From an uncultured Victivallales bacterium (GTDB taxonomy: Bacteria; Verrucomicrobiota; Lentisphaeria; Victivallales; UBA1829): 34,904 bases of DNA. Below the pieces are notes generated by a model that ran no database searches, had not been told where the DNA came from, and was given only the letters and a program-made list of their open reading frames with translations. Of the stretch, positions 24,074 through 33,000 are shown one piece after another. The stretch is from contig CALXMJ010000083.1 of the NCBI GenBank assembly GCA_944389445.1, forward strand, positions 1 to 34,904, in the 5' to 3' direction. The translations under genes and the position numbers were made by a program. Every line of letters starts with the position of its first letter. Position 1 is the stretch's first letter.

Positions 24074-25252
24074 ATGCTGACATTTCAGAAAAACGAAGAC
24101 AGCAACTTCGCCGCGGAAGAAAGTTCCGTTCAAGATGGATACTGCCGCATTGCGTTTACCCCGTCGCCGCACGATGGAATTGCAAAATTGTGGTTTCACT
24201 GGGTTGTCCGGAATGAATCTTCCGAGCCGCTCCCTCCGCAGACCCGAATCATTTTGAAGAACCTGCAAGGGGTGCTCGGCGCTGAAGACGGCTCCTTTCA
24301 GCCGGTTATCCGGACGGACAAATCCGACTGGGAACGTCTGCACAGCGGCGTTCGAAGTGTTCTGCCGGATGGCCGCACTCAACTGGAATGGATCGTGAAG
24401 ACGCCGCAACGGAACGGATTTCTGGAGTGTGCGCTCTGTTATCCGTACTGGATGCCGGAGCTGGAACGAATGTGTCAGGAGACGGGCGGATACTGGGTCG
24501 CGGACGAGATCGGCGTGACCAGGGAAGAGCGGAGAATTCTCCGGCTCTCCAACTGCTATGGCAATCCGGAGCGCCCGGAACGCGGACTCTATCTTCTTGC
24601 GCGGCAGCACGCCGGGGAAACACCGGGGTCCTGGGTGCTGGACGGCCTCCTGAGGCGCCTTGCGGAACGAAAGGCTCCTTTCCCGGTCTGGTGCATCCCA
24701 TTTGCCGATCCGGACGGCATTGCAAACGGTGATTACGGAAAGGATTCCTTTCCGCAGGATATGAACCGTTCCTGGGGGCCTTTTGAATTTATGCGTCATG
24801 AGACGAAAGTGATCGGTACCGATCTTCGGGAATGGCGCAGACGCATTCTTCCCGGAGAGTCGCTGGTTCTGGATTTTCATGCTCCTGGAGCGGATGAAAC
24901 CGGAGTTTATGCTTACGTCTCCGACGAATCGCGGAAACATCCGTTCCGATGGAAAATCCATGATCTTCTCCCGCGGCTCGACAGAGCAATCGCCCCCTGT
25001 TCGCAGACGCCATTTCTCAGGACAGGCGGTTACAAGAAATATTCCGCCTGGGGAGAGTTTGCAAATCTTTCGGAGTTCTGTCTCTGGACTCTTCCGCTTC
25101 TTTTTGCTTCGATTGAGATCAGTTACTGGAAGGCGGGAGGAAAAGTCCTGACCAGAAAGGAATATCAAAATATCGGAAGCCGGATCACAGATGAGATCAT
25201 TTCTATTTTTTCGGAATCATTACAGTCAGGAGTCAGCAAAAAATGCGTTTGA
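24074..25252 (+). CDS. M14-family zinc carboxypeptidase-like protein
   Basis: The 392-residue protein has an N-terminal beta-sandwich (1-155), as in cytosolic carboxypeptidase-type M14 enzymes. The M14 zinc site is LLARQHAGETPGSWVLDGLL (His179 and Glu182), with QDMNRSWG (Asn231-Arg232, substrate carboxylate binding), LDFHAPG (third ligand His269) and FASIEISYW (Glu348, candidate general base). The start at 24074 is chosen for AAGGA at 24062-24066; upstream in-frame ATGs at 24005 and 24056 are poorer. No signal peptide is seen. It may trim peptides or amino acids from glycopeptides, or act on a peptide-like crosslink. Its 3' end overlaps the GH123-like gene by 10 nt, so the two products likely act together. 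Confidence 0.85.
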   Translation: MLTFQKNEDSNFAAEESSVQDGYCRIAFTPSPHDGIAKLWFHWVVRNESSEPLPPQTRIILKNLQGVLGAEDGSFQPVIRTDKSDWERLHSGVRSVLPDGRTQLEWIVKTPQRNGFLECALCYPYWMPELERMCQETGGYWVADEIGVTREERRILRLSNCYGNPERPERGLYLLARQHAGETPGSWVLDGLLRRLAERKAPFPVWCIPFADPDGIANGDYGKDSFPQDMNRSWGPFEFMRHETKVIGTDLREWRRRILPGESLVLDFHAPGADETGVYAYVSDESRKHPFRWKIHDLLPRLDRAIAPCSQTPFLRTGGYKKYSAWGEFANLSEFCLWTLPLLFASIEISYWKAGGKVLTRKEYQNIGSRITDEIISIFSESLQSGVSKKCV

Positions 25253-26904
25253 AAACCCGTCTCTGCAGTTCTCTGGCAAAGATTTTTCCTCAGGAGGAAC
25301 CGCAGGGAGTTCCATACCATTCCGCCTCGGCGCTGAAGGGAGAACGATTCTCGTTCCAGTTTGTGTTTCATACAAAAAAGCAGTGGACCCCTTTCCGAGT
25401 GGAGGTGGACTCCGCTCTGCGTAAATATGTCCGGGTTCGGAAAGTGGAGCTTGTCCCGGTACCAAGCCTATCCCCCTTTCTTCCGGAGGAATGGGCGGAA
25501 GAGGATCTTATTTCCCATCAGCCCGGTTTGTATCCGGATCTTCTGGAAGAACTTCCGGATCCCTATTATCCGCTTCCGGACGCCTGGAATGCTCTGTGGA
25601 TTACCGTGGAACTGCCGGAGACGATTCAGGGCGGCAGATATCCAATCCGGCTTCGTCTCCTGGAATCGGGAGCCGATGCAGGAGAACAGGTTTTGATTCT
25701 GGATGTCATTGATTTAGTTCTGCCACCGCAGAAACTGATCTGCACCAGCTGGGTCCATGCGGACTGTCTTGCCGTTTATTATGATACCCCGATGTGGAGC
25801 GGAAAACACTGGAGCATTCTGGAAAAGTTTATCCGTTCGGCAGTCCGGCATGGCATCAACATGCTCTACACACCGCTGCTGACGCCTCCGCTGGATACCG
25901 CACCCGGAGAGGAACGGCCAACGACTCAGCTGATCGGGATCCGGAAAAAGAAAGGGGACTACTTTTTTGATTTTTCCAGACTGGATCGCTGGATCAACAT
26001 GGCGCAGAAGTGCGGAATGAAATACTTTGAGTTTTCGCATCTGTTTTCTCAGTGGGGGGCGAGGTATGCACCGAAGGTCGTGGCGGATGTCAATGGAACC
26101 GAACAACGGATTTTCGGGTGGGAGACGTCTGGAACTGATCCGGAATACCGAAAATTCCTTGCGCAGCTTCTCCCGCAACTGACGAATTTTCTGATCCGGA
26201 AAAATCTGCGGAAGCAATGTTATTTCCACTGTTCCGACGAACCGAATCGAAAACAAGTGGAATCCTATCGGGAGGCTTTTCTGTTCCTGCATAAATTTTT
26301 GAAGGAGTTTCATTTGTTTGATGCGATGTCCGATACCGGAGTTGCCCGACGAATCCCGGAAGTCATTCCGATTCCTGCAGAAGAACATATCAGGACTTTT
26401 GCATTGCAGAAGCCGGACCAGCTCTGGACCTATTACTCCTGTACTTCGCAAAAGAAAGTCAGCAATCGTTTTCTGCACATGCCGTCCTCCCGGAACCGGA
26501 TTCTCGGAGCACTTCTTTACCGGTACGGAATTTCCGGATTTCTGAACTGGGGTTTCAATTTTTATTATTCGGGTCTTTCCCGTTTTCCGCTTGATCCCTT
26601 TCGCCGAACAGATGCTGGGGGAGCATTCCCGCCGGGAGATGCTTTCCTGGTTTATCCGGGAAGAAATGGTGCGCCTTTGGATTCCATTCATTATGAAGTT
26701 TTTGCAGAGGCTTTGCAGGATTTCCGTGTTCTTTCACTACTGGAGAGATATCTCCATAGAGACAAAATTATGGATATGCTGGACCACCATTCTCCCGGAG
26801 GACGAATGACAATGACAGAGTATCCGCGAGGAGAAAATGCCGTATTATCTCTTCGAAAGCGAATAAACAAATGCCTTGCAGGGAGTGTAAAAGAGACCAG
26901 CTAA
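25243..26904 (+). CDS. GH123-like/DUF4091 glycoside hydrolase
   Basis: This 553-residue protein has an N-terminal beta-sandwich (1-165) and a TIM barrel. YFHCSDEPN places Asp332-Glu333 at the position of the Asp-Glu pair that drives substrate-assisted catalysis in GH123 beta-N-acetylgalactosaminidases. The DUF4091 signature follows: GFLNWGFNFYYSGLSRFPLD, then FPPGDAFLVYPGRNGAPLDS and a FAEALQDFRVLSLLE end. No signal peptide is seen. CAGGAG precedes the start, which lies inside the end of the peptidase gene. Cleavage of GalNAc- or other HexNAc-containing glycans is the family expectation, unproven here. The stop codon lies in the loop of the terminator that ends the operon. Confidence 0.83.
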   Translation: MRLKTRLCSSLAKIFPQEEPQGVPYHSASALKGERFSFQFVFHTKKQWTPFRVEVDSALRKYVRVRKVELVPVPSLSPFLPEEWAEEDLISHQPGLYPDLLEELPDPYYPLPDAWNALWITVELPETIQGGRYPIRLRLLESGADAGEQVLILDVIDLVLPPQKLICTSWVHADCLAVYYDTPMWSGKHWSILEKFIRSAVRHGINMLYTPLLTPPLDTAPGEERPTTQLIGIRKKKGDYFFDFSRLDRWINMAQKCGMKYFEFSHLFSQWGARYAPKVVADVNGTEQRIFGWETSGTDPEYRKFLAQLLPQLTNFLIRKNLRKQCYFHCSDEPNRKQVESYREAFLFLHKFLKEFHLFDAMSDTGVARRIPEVIPIPAEEHIRTFALQKPDQLWTYYSCTSQKKVSNRFLHMPSSRNRILGALLYRYGISGFLNWGFNFYYSGLSRFPLDPFRRTDAGGAFPPGDAFLVYPGRNGAPLDSIHYEVFAEALQDFRVLSLLERYLHRDKIMDMLDHHSPGGRMTMTEYPRGENAVLSLRKRINKCLAGSVKETS

Positions 26905-26919
26905 GCCTGCTGGTCTTTT
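26894..26919 (+). terminator. rho-independent terminator overlapping the GH123-like stop codon
   Basis: AGACCAGC (26894-26901) and GCTGGTCT (26909-26916) pair perfectly over a 7-nt loop, followed by TTTT. The TAA at 26902-26904 lies in the loop. The T-tract is short, so efficiency may be moderate. Confidence 0.75.
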
Positions 26920-27110
26920 GCTTCGCAGGACGGAGATCTCCGCTTCGCGGCTCTGCGGAGAGAAGGCGCACCGAATACAGCAGATCAGCCAGGACAACTG
27001 AGGGATGGAAATGTCCCTCATAAGTCGGGATTCCTTGAGGAATATGGTTTCGATGGAAAAGGGATTTATGCGGATTATGAATTCCTGAGAGGACGACATC
27101 TGGAATATGA
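26920..27110. other. hairpin-rich non-coding stretch, no intact gene
   Basis: Successive inverted repeats are TCTCCGC/GCGGAGA (26937-26943 and 26955-26961), TGAGGGA/TCCCTCA (26999-27005 and 27014-27020), ATTCC/GGAAT (27030-27043) and GGACGAC/GTCGTCC (27091-27097 and 27120-27126). A short + frame reading GFLEEYGFDGKGIYADYEF has some protein character but no recognisable family. It could be IS flanking DNA, a structured RNA or a decayed gene. Confidence 0.35.
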
Positions 27111-27263
27111 ATTGTGGAGGTCGTCCACTCCTGGTTCAATCGATTCCGGAAATTGCTTGTCAGATATGAAAAGACAAATCGGGCATATGAATCATTGCTT
27201 CAATTGGCCGTTAGTATTATCATTTTTGGAAAAAACAGGCATTATTCAGGGATATATTCTTAA
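27111..27263 (+). pseudogene. IS5-type transposase C-terminal remnant
   Basis: The frame reads IVEVVHSWFNRFRKLLVRYE then KTNRAYESLLQLAVSIIIFG before TAA at 27261-27263. This is the end of IS5-group DDE transposases (VVERTFSWLNRFRRLLVRYEK...YL.LLHLA..II). The Glu in this motif is kept, but no upstream catalytic domain exists, so it is a dead fragment. Confidence 0.85.
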
Positions 27264-27495
27264 TACAGTATCTATTTTCTATTTTGTCAGATGGAATCCT
27301 ATCTTTACACTCTTATTGACGCATCATGCTGACTGTCAATTTATTATTTGGAAGAAACGTGTCACATGTCTTTTTTATTGAAAAACAGAATCATCTGTTC
27401 AACACATGCATCCCGCCTTCCCAATGAAGATGCACCCCCTTAATCAGTTGAAATTAATATCAGAAAGAAATTTCATAAAAATGAAAAATACCCTC
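27264..27495. other. AT-rich intergenic DNA with no gene seen
   Basis: About 230 nt between the IS5 remnant and the LacI promoter. No open frame of note, no terminator-like hairpin and no repeat shared with other parts of the window was found. Confidence 0.5.
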
Positions 27496-27524
27496 TTGAC
27501 AAAAAAATGATTTTATGCTATAAT
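27496..27524 (+). promoter_or_regulatory. consensus sigma70 promoter of the LacI-led operon
   Basis: TTGACA at 27496-27501 and TATAAT at 27519-27524 are exact consensus boxes with a 17-bp spacer and an upstream TG at 27516-27517 (extended -10). It is the strongest promoter in the window, consistent with control by a repressor. Confidence 0.9.
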
Positions 27525-27530
27525 TAAAAA

Positions 27531-27548
27531 TGCTGAACCGATTCAGCA
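27531..27548 (+). promoter_or_regulatory. LacI-family operator overlapping the transcription start
   Basis: TGCTGAACCGATTCAGCA has perfect 7-bp arms (TGCTGAA/TTCAGCA) around a CG centre, the normal form of LacI-family operators (TGAA-nCGn-TTCA). It covers the expected +1 just downstream of the -10 box, so binding would block transcription. Autorepression by the adjacent LacI protein is the simplest inference. Confidence 0.85.
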
Positions 27549-27590
27549 AAATCTTGATTTTACGCAGTACTTTTCTGGATGGGCATGAAA

Positions 27591-28577
27591 ATGAAAGTGA
27601 CATTGAAAGATATTGCTGAAAAAGCCGGAGTCTCCAAGGCTCTGGTTTCAATGTATTTGAATCATGATCCCCGTGCCCGTCTGACCAGAGAGAAACAAAA
27701 TAAGATAGATGAACTGGTCGCAAAAATGGGATATCGCCCCTCCCATTTAGCAAGAGTTTTGCGGCAAGGACGCACCAAAACCATCGGAATGGTTCTTGGC
27801 GGCTTGAACGACCCTTTTTTCCATCATTTGGCAGAACTTGTTTTGAAATACAGCAGTGAACAGAATTATCAAATTCTGATTGCTCTGACGGAATGGGATC
27901 CGGAAAAAGAAAAACAGGCCCTTCAGCTTCTTCTTGACCGTGGCGTCGATGCAGTGATCCTCACAGCGGATACTATGAATGACCCGGAAGCGTTTACACA
28001 GATCATCGGAGACCATCCAGGAATTCTTTTGCGCAGGATACACCCGGCTTACAGCTCCGTCACAGGAAACATGAGGGATATTTTCCACGAGACCATCAGC
28101 CATTTCCGATCTCTCGGGATTTCAGAAATTTCTTTGATTGAACATGATAAACAAGTTCAAGCTCTTTTTCAGGAAGTCGCGGAAAAAGAAAATTTCAGAA
28201 TTCGGATTCCAGAAATCCGATGCCGGGCCGATGACAACGCCTCGCTAGGGGAATTTGCCCTGAATGCATGCCGGGAAACCGAGGGACTTTATATTGCATC
28301 CTGCTGGGTCGCCAAACAGTTTCTGCAAAAACTCCCAGAGCATCCGGAACTTCATCCGAAAATAGTGACGAACTATAATTTCCCGGAAGATTTTATTGGA
28401 GATTCCTCTATTACAGGAATTATAGACAATCATTTTTCAGATTTTGTCCGTCTGCTGACCGATACCATTATTGATCTTGCAGAACATCCTCAGAAACCAG
28501 TTATCAAGACAATGAATTTTCATTTTTATTCCCGTCAGGATTTTCTAGCCACGCATCCGGAGGCAGTCGGAAAATGA
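27591..28577 (+). CDS. LacI-family transcriptional regulator
   Basis: The protein is about 328 residues. The N-terminal LacI helix-turn-helix and hinge are clear: VTLKDIAEKAGVSKALVSMY, followed by GYRPSHLARVLRQGRTKTIG and MVLGGLNDPFFHHLAELVL. The remainder is a periplasmic-binding-type sensor domain (LLLDRGVDAVILTADTMNDP). In-frame ATGs at 27579, 27585 and 27591 compete; GGATGGG at 27577-27583 favours 27591. It is the first gene of an operon with a pseudopilin, a small secreted protein and a GH2-like enzyme. It is expected to repress this operon through the operator at 27531-27548 until a sugar ligand binds. Confidence 0.93.
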   Translation: MKVTLKDIAEKAGVSKALVSMYLNHDPRARLTREKQNKIDELVAKMGYRPSHLARVLRQGRTKTIGMVLGGLNDPFFHHLAELVLKYSSEQNYQILIALTEWDPEKEKQALQLLLDRGVDAVILTADTMNDPEAFTQIIGDHPGILLRRIHPAYSSVTGNMRDIFHETISHFRSLGISEISLIEHDKQVQALFQEVAEKENFRIRIPEIRCRADDNASLGEFALNACRETEGLYIASCWVAKQFLQKLPEHPELHPKIVTNYNFPEDFIGDSSITGIIDNHFSDFVRLLTDTIIDLAEHPQKPVIKTMNFHFYSRQDFLATHPEAVGK

Positions 28578-28610
28578 AAGCCGGAAACTGCAGAAAGGAA
28601 TTCTTGAAAT

Positions 28611-29336
28611 ATGAAAAAGAATTTTTCTCTTATTGAATTATTAATTGTAATTTCCATTCTTTCCATTTTAGTCAGCCTGCTTCTTCCATCCCTGTTCAAG
28701 GCGAGGATGTCCGCACGTCAGGTCCAGTGTCTCTCCAACATGAAGCAACTTGCCACGGCATTTCAGTCTTATCTTGGAGATTACAACGACTGCTATCCGC
28801 TGATAGCCCCGGTCTCCAATTGGAGTATGGAAGGTGCAGGTAATGCAGCACGCTGGTACAATACAGGGTTCTACAGTCTTCATCTGATTGCCACCTACAT
28901 TGTGCCCGGAGCTGCACAGTGTTTTAAAAATACGGTCTGGGAACCGGTTTCAAAGGTTTTTGTGTGTCCGGGGAATCAGCTGAATCCAAACAATACGCAG
29001 GCAAATTACACTGCCAATTACTTTGTTTTCGGCAATCCCAATGAAGTGCCCTCCGTTTTCTCCTCCGGGAAGATGAAATATCCAACAAAAATTTTCACAA
29101 CCGCGGAAGGCCTTTCTCACACATTTGATTACAACACGGCCTCTCTGAATGTTTTTCCGGCTGCGGATTTTGAAAATCACACGACCAGCGGAGTCTATCA
29201 ATGGCACTTCCGCCATGAAAAAAGAATCAACTTCATATTTGGAGACGGCCACGCAGCCTCACATGCACCACCATTTTTCGGAATCGGGTCCTGGACCCAG
29301 CGGAAGAGCGGTCCTTTTTTCTGGTACAACTACTGA
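28611..29336 (+). CDS. pseudopilin-like protein with H-X9-DG domain
   Basis: The 241-residue protein begins MKKNFSLIELLIVISILSIL followed by VSLLLPSLFKARMS, a type IV prepilin N-terminus with Glu at +5. The residue before the predicted cleavage site is Asn rather than Gly. HEKRINFIFGDG fits the H-X9-DG pattern exactly (nine residues between His and DG). AAAGGA precedes the start. It is the second pseudopilin of the window and is again placed between a regulator and a glycoside hydrolase. It is likely membrane-anchored by its N-terminal helix and may be assembled into a secretion pseudopilus or serve as a carrier for glycan-degrading proteins. Confidence 0.9.
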   Translation: MKKNFSLIELLIVISILSILVSLLLPSLFKARMSARQVQCLSNMKQLATAFQSYLGDYNDCYPLIAPVSNWSMEGAGNAARWYNTGFYSLHLIATYIVPGAAQCFKNTVWEPVSKVFVCPGNQLNPNNTQANYTANYFVFGNPNEVPSVFSSGKMKYPTKIFTTAEGLSHTFDYNTASLNVFPAADFENHTTSGVYQWHFRHEKRINFIFGDGHAASHAPPFFGIGSWTQRKSGPFFWYNY

Positions 29337-29380
29337 GTAATAGTAACAATAAAATCCAACAAAGAGAAGGAATCCATTCT

Positions 29381-30043
29381 ATGAAACAAATGCTCATTCT
29401 CAGCATCCTGAGCGGGCTTATAGTGGGTGCTCATGCCGATCATGTCATTCTCGGCAAAGGAAAATTCGCACATTTTAATCATTATGGGAATGCGGAGATA
29501 CAAAAGAATAAAGATTCTCTCTCGATTCGATTCGGAGGATGCAATTCCGACCGGGGCGGAGCTCTTCAGATTTTCCGAAATGCACTGGCTGCACCGGCAA
29601 ACGATGACAGCAATGCGCTGACAATCACAATGAAAGGAGACGGTTCCAATGGACGTTTTGTCATTCTCTGCTCCGACACTTCCGGGAAATCATGGTGCTG
29701 GAACGGAGAGCGCTGGATGGATTCCGCACAGATTTCCGTTCTGGAGGACACCTGGCACAAAAAAGTCTTTCCTGCAAAAGAATTTGTCCAAATCACTCCG
29801 ACTCCCCAAAAAGGAGAAAAAAGCGAACTGAATTTGCAGAAAATTCAAAATCTTCAACTGGCAATCGGAGCGAATCTGACCAATCCGGGAAAGAGACTTC
29901 TTTCCATGGAAGTTTCTGAAATTGCAATGGAAAAAGATCCCCGTCCATCGCGAATCGAAGCGGAAGATAATAATAAATCGAAAAAGAACGACGGGAGCCC
30001 CATAAAAAAAAAGCAGTCCGCCAGCCGGAACGTTCTGAACTAG
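29381..30043 (+). CDS. small secreted protein with beta-sandwich-like domain, unknown function
   Basis: The 220-residue protein has a signal peptide (MKQMLILSILSGLIVGAHA, cleavage before DHVIL). The mature part is rich in beta strands and aromatic residues (GALQIFRNALAAP, LTITMKGDGSNGRFVILCSD, KSWCWNGERWMDSAQ, NLQLAIGANLTNPGKRLLSM), a texture seen in carbohydrate-binding (CBM/CIA30-like) modules. The C-terminus is highly charged with a Lys tract. AGAAGGA precedes the start. It lies between the pseudopilin and the GH2-like gene, so a glycan-binding accessory role is plausible. No family is firmly recognised. Confidence 0.7.
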   Translation: MKQMLILSILSGLIVGAHADHVILGKGKFAHFNHYGNAEIQKNKDSLSIRFGGCNSDRGGALQIFRNALAAPANDDSNALTITMKGDGSNGRFVILCSDTSGKSWCWNGERWMDSAQISVLEDTWHKKVFPAKEFVQITPTPQKGEKSELNLQKIQNLQLAIGANLTNPGKRLLSMEVSEIAMEKDPRPSRIEAEDNNKSKKNDGSPIKKKQSASRNVLN

Positions 30044-30053
30044 TTCCGGCGGA
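30017..30053. other. hairpin at the junction of the small secreted protein and GH2-like genes
   Basis: TCCG (30017-30020) and CCGGAAC (30025-30031) pair with GTTCCGG (30043-30049) and CGGA (30050-30053) around an 11-nt loop, with a CCAG bulge. The upstream gene's TAG is at 30041-30043. A run of nine A precedes it, so in the minus direction it would be a terminator with a T-run. On the + strand it lacks one and may instead act as an attenuating structure before the GH2-like start. Confidence 0.5.
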
Positions 30054-30072
30054 TTGGTGCTCTCCCCCATGG

Positions 30073-33000
30073 GTGGACTGGAATTTACACAACCATTTCC
30101 GGGAAAACCTGGCCTGTCGTGAACGGATTTCATTGAACAATTACTGGATGTTCCAACCACGGGAAGAGTCGGCGGAAGAAAAGATTCTGGCATCTGGCGG
30201 AAAATGGCCTTCTTTTCCAGACCATCCGGAAAAGATGGGGAGCTGGTATCTTTTGAAAGTTCCGGGGCGCTGGGATGCCCGCGGCGCATTTTACATGTAC
30301 GATTTTTCCAGGAAAAAGGTGGATAAAATCGGCGGGCGGACTCGCTCCGCCTATTCCCAAGGCTGGATCCGACGCACATTTTTTGTTCCGGAAACATGGA
30401 AGGATAAGGAGATTTCTCTGGAATTTTCCGGCATAAACCGGGATGCACGGCTGTTTCTCAACGGAAGGCGGGTCTGCGACTTCTCTTTAAGTACAAAAGT
30501 TATGATTTCTCCCTGGCTGGTTTACGGGAAAAAAAATGATCTTACCCTTTTTGTTTCCCTGAAATCCCTTCCGCTTTCTCCTGAACACTCAAGATACAAG
30601 GAATACTGCGGTTTCCGAAGAGGAGATGGAGCGGACTGGTGGTTCAATTGGAATCCCGGACCTGGAATCAGCGGAAATGTCTTTCTCAACGTGCGCCCTC
30701 GAAATGTCAGTCTGGACAATCTGCGGATCGTCACGACAACAAATGACAAAAAAATACTCGCCGCGGCAGAACTCACCAACCGGACAAAACAGACGCAGAT
30801 ATTCCGTCTCGACGGAAGAATTTCCAGACAATCGAAAACGCTCTTTCAGCTACCCGGAGTTACAGTAAAACTGGCACCTGGTTCCACACGATCCATCTCT
30901 TTGAGCGGTATCTGGAAGGATGCCGTGTTCTGGTCACCAGAGCACCCGAATCTGTTTCGCTTTCATCTTTATCTTCGGGATTCCCAAGGGATTCCACAGG
31001 ATGAGCTTTCAACCCGCTTCGGCTTCCGGGACATCAAAATCCAAGGGAGTGATTTCCTGCTGAACGGGAAAAAAATCCATCTGAAATTTCTGAGTTCACA
31101 ACTCAGGATTGCCGAGAAAACCGATGAGGAAATCCGAAAAATTCTACAGGAATTGAAGCGTCTTCATTTCAACGGTCTGCTCTATGAATCTCTGGATGAA
31201 CGGGTTCTGAATCTCTGTGATGAACTTGGCCTGATGGTTTCGCTTCGTCATGTCTTCCCTCCCCTGGTCCGCGGAGGAGATTACCTCCCCGGGGTTCCGA
31301 ATCAAGGAATTCCTTTTGCAGCCTATTTGAGTACAAAATATGCAGATGCCCGAACCGAACTGGAAAGCACAATTTCAGAAGTGGTTCGCAAATTTCGCAA
31401 TCATCCTTCTCTTGTCATCTGGATGCTCAACCCACTTCTCTGCTGGAATCCCGACTGGATCAATCCGAACCGGATTGATGAGGAAACCCGCCAAAGCGAT
31501 GTCGTTCTGGCATCTCTGCGGGAAGAAGCATTTCTCCGTCGGGAAGATCCGACACGGATCGTCATTCAAAGTATGGGTTCCAACACCGGCGCAGTCATTT
31601 CCTGCAATCCGTATCCGACGTTCAGCAACCAGCCGGATGAATGGGCCGACTGGCCGATGCGTTGGGCAGAACACCGTAAAAAACCTCTTTTACTGGAAGA
31701 AGTCGCTCTCCCTTTTGTATTCAATTTTGCCTCATTTCACAGTTCTTCTAAAAAGAGGTTCAATTCCTGGACAGAAATGCGGCAGCTTTTCTATGAGCAT
31801 GCCGCACGCTACTTCGGGGACCCGATATATTCTTCAGCGGACGCATCCATGAGTGATCTGGCCTGGCATACCCTTTCCAACGGAATCCAGAAAAAACCGG
31901 ACGGCTCTTCCTTCTACCCGTTAAATCCCGCGGCGGAAGCCGCACATGCCTACTGGCTTCGACGTTGCGGCCTGGCCTGGCGGCTGTATGACATTTCCGG
32001 AATCTGGCCGTTTCAATCGCATCAACTCTACTATTCCAATGGGAAAGGAGCAAAGCGCGATTACGCATATAAGGATATCACGACCCCAGGAATCAAAAAT
32101 GACTATGGCATTCCGGAAACATTTACCCATGTCAATCGAATTTTCGCTGAACAGAAACGCATTCAGCAACCGTTTCTTGCCTGGATTGCCGGTCGTCCGG
32201 AACGTTTCACCTCTCTGGAACACAACTATTACTCTGGAGAAGAGCTGATCAAACAGCTGATATTCTCCAATCATCATGAGAATCCGGTAAAGATCCATGC
32301 GGAATATCGGATCACCGAAGGCGATCGAATTCTCTTTTCCTCGCAATGGTCCGGAGAAATCCAGTCGGGGGAGAACTTCCGTCTTCCTTTCCGCTGGCGT
32401 CTTCCAACGTTTTCCAAGCGGAACCGCCTCTCGCTGGAGCTGACAGCCCGAAGCGGTGGAGAGACCAGCCGAGACACATTCCAGTTTACTGTTTTTCCCC
32501 GGGAAAAAACGATTTCCACCTCCGACGTAACTCTTTATGATGAATACGGGACAACAGAACGTCTGCTGCAGAAAATGGAAATTCCATATCGAAAGTTCAC
32601 CACATCTTCGGCCATGACGGGAACACTTGTGGTCGGCAACAACTCTTTTACAGAACAATTTCTCTCGCGCATTCCCGATCTGAAGCAGAAGCTGCAAGCT
32701 GGATTGACACTTCTGGTCATGAATCAGAATAAGGATACGGTACTGGGTCCGTATTTGGAAGAACGGCGTGCGCGGCATGTTTTTTTGAAAGATCCGCAGC
32801 ATCCCATTCTGCAGGGAATTCAGCCAGAGGATCTCTTGCACTGGCGTGGAGAAAGCGATGTCGCCGAAGCCTATCCGGAGAGCAGAACAGCTGTTCACAG
32901 AGACCGCTTTATGCACTGGGGACAGGAAGGAACCGTTTCCTCCTATGTACTGGATAAACCTTACAGTGGACGATTCCGGATCCTCTTGGACTGCGATGCG

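Noticed and set aside
24053-25168. 371-codon open frame on the minus strand
   Set aside because: It is antisense to the M14 carboxypeptidase gene, which carries all zinc-site residues.
26768-27139. 123-codon minus-strand frame across the end of the GH123-like gene
   Set aside because: It spans a terminator and hairpins and has no domain; the + strand IS5 motif explains part of it.
29381-30043. Small secreted protein as a named CBM family member
   Set aside because: The strand pattern is suggestive but no diagnostic motif is visible, so no family was assigned.
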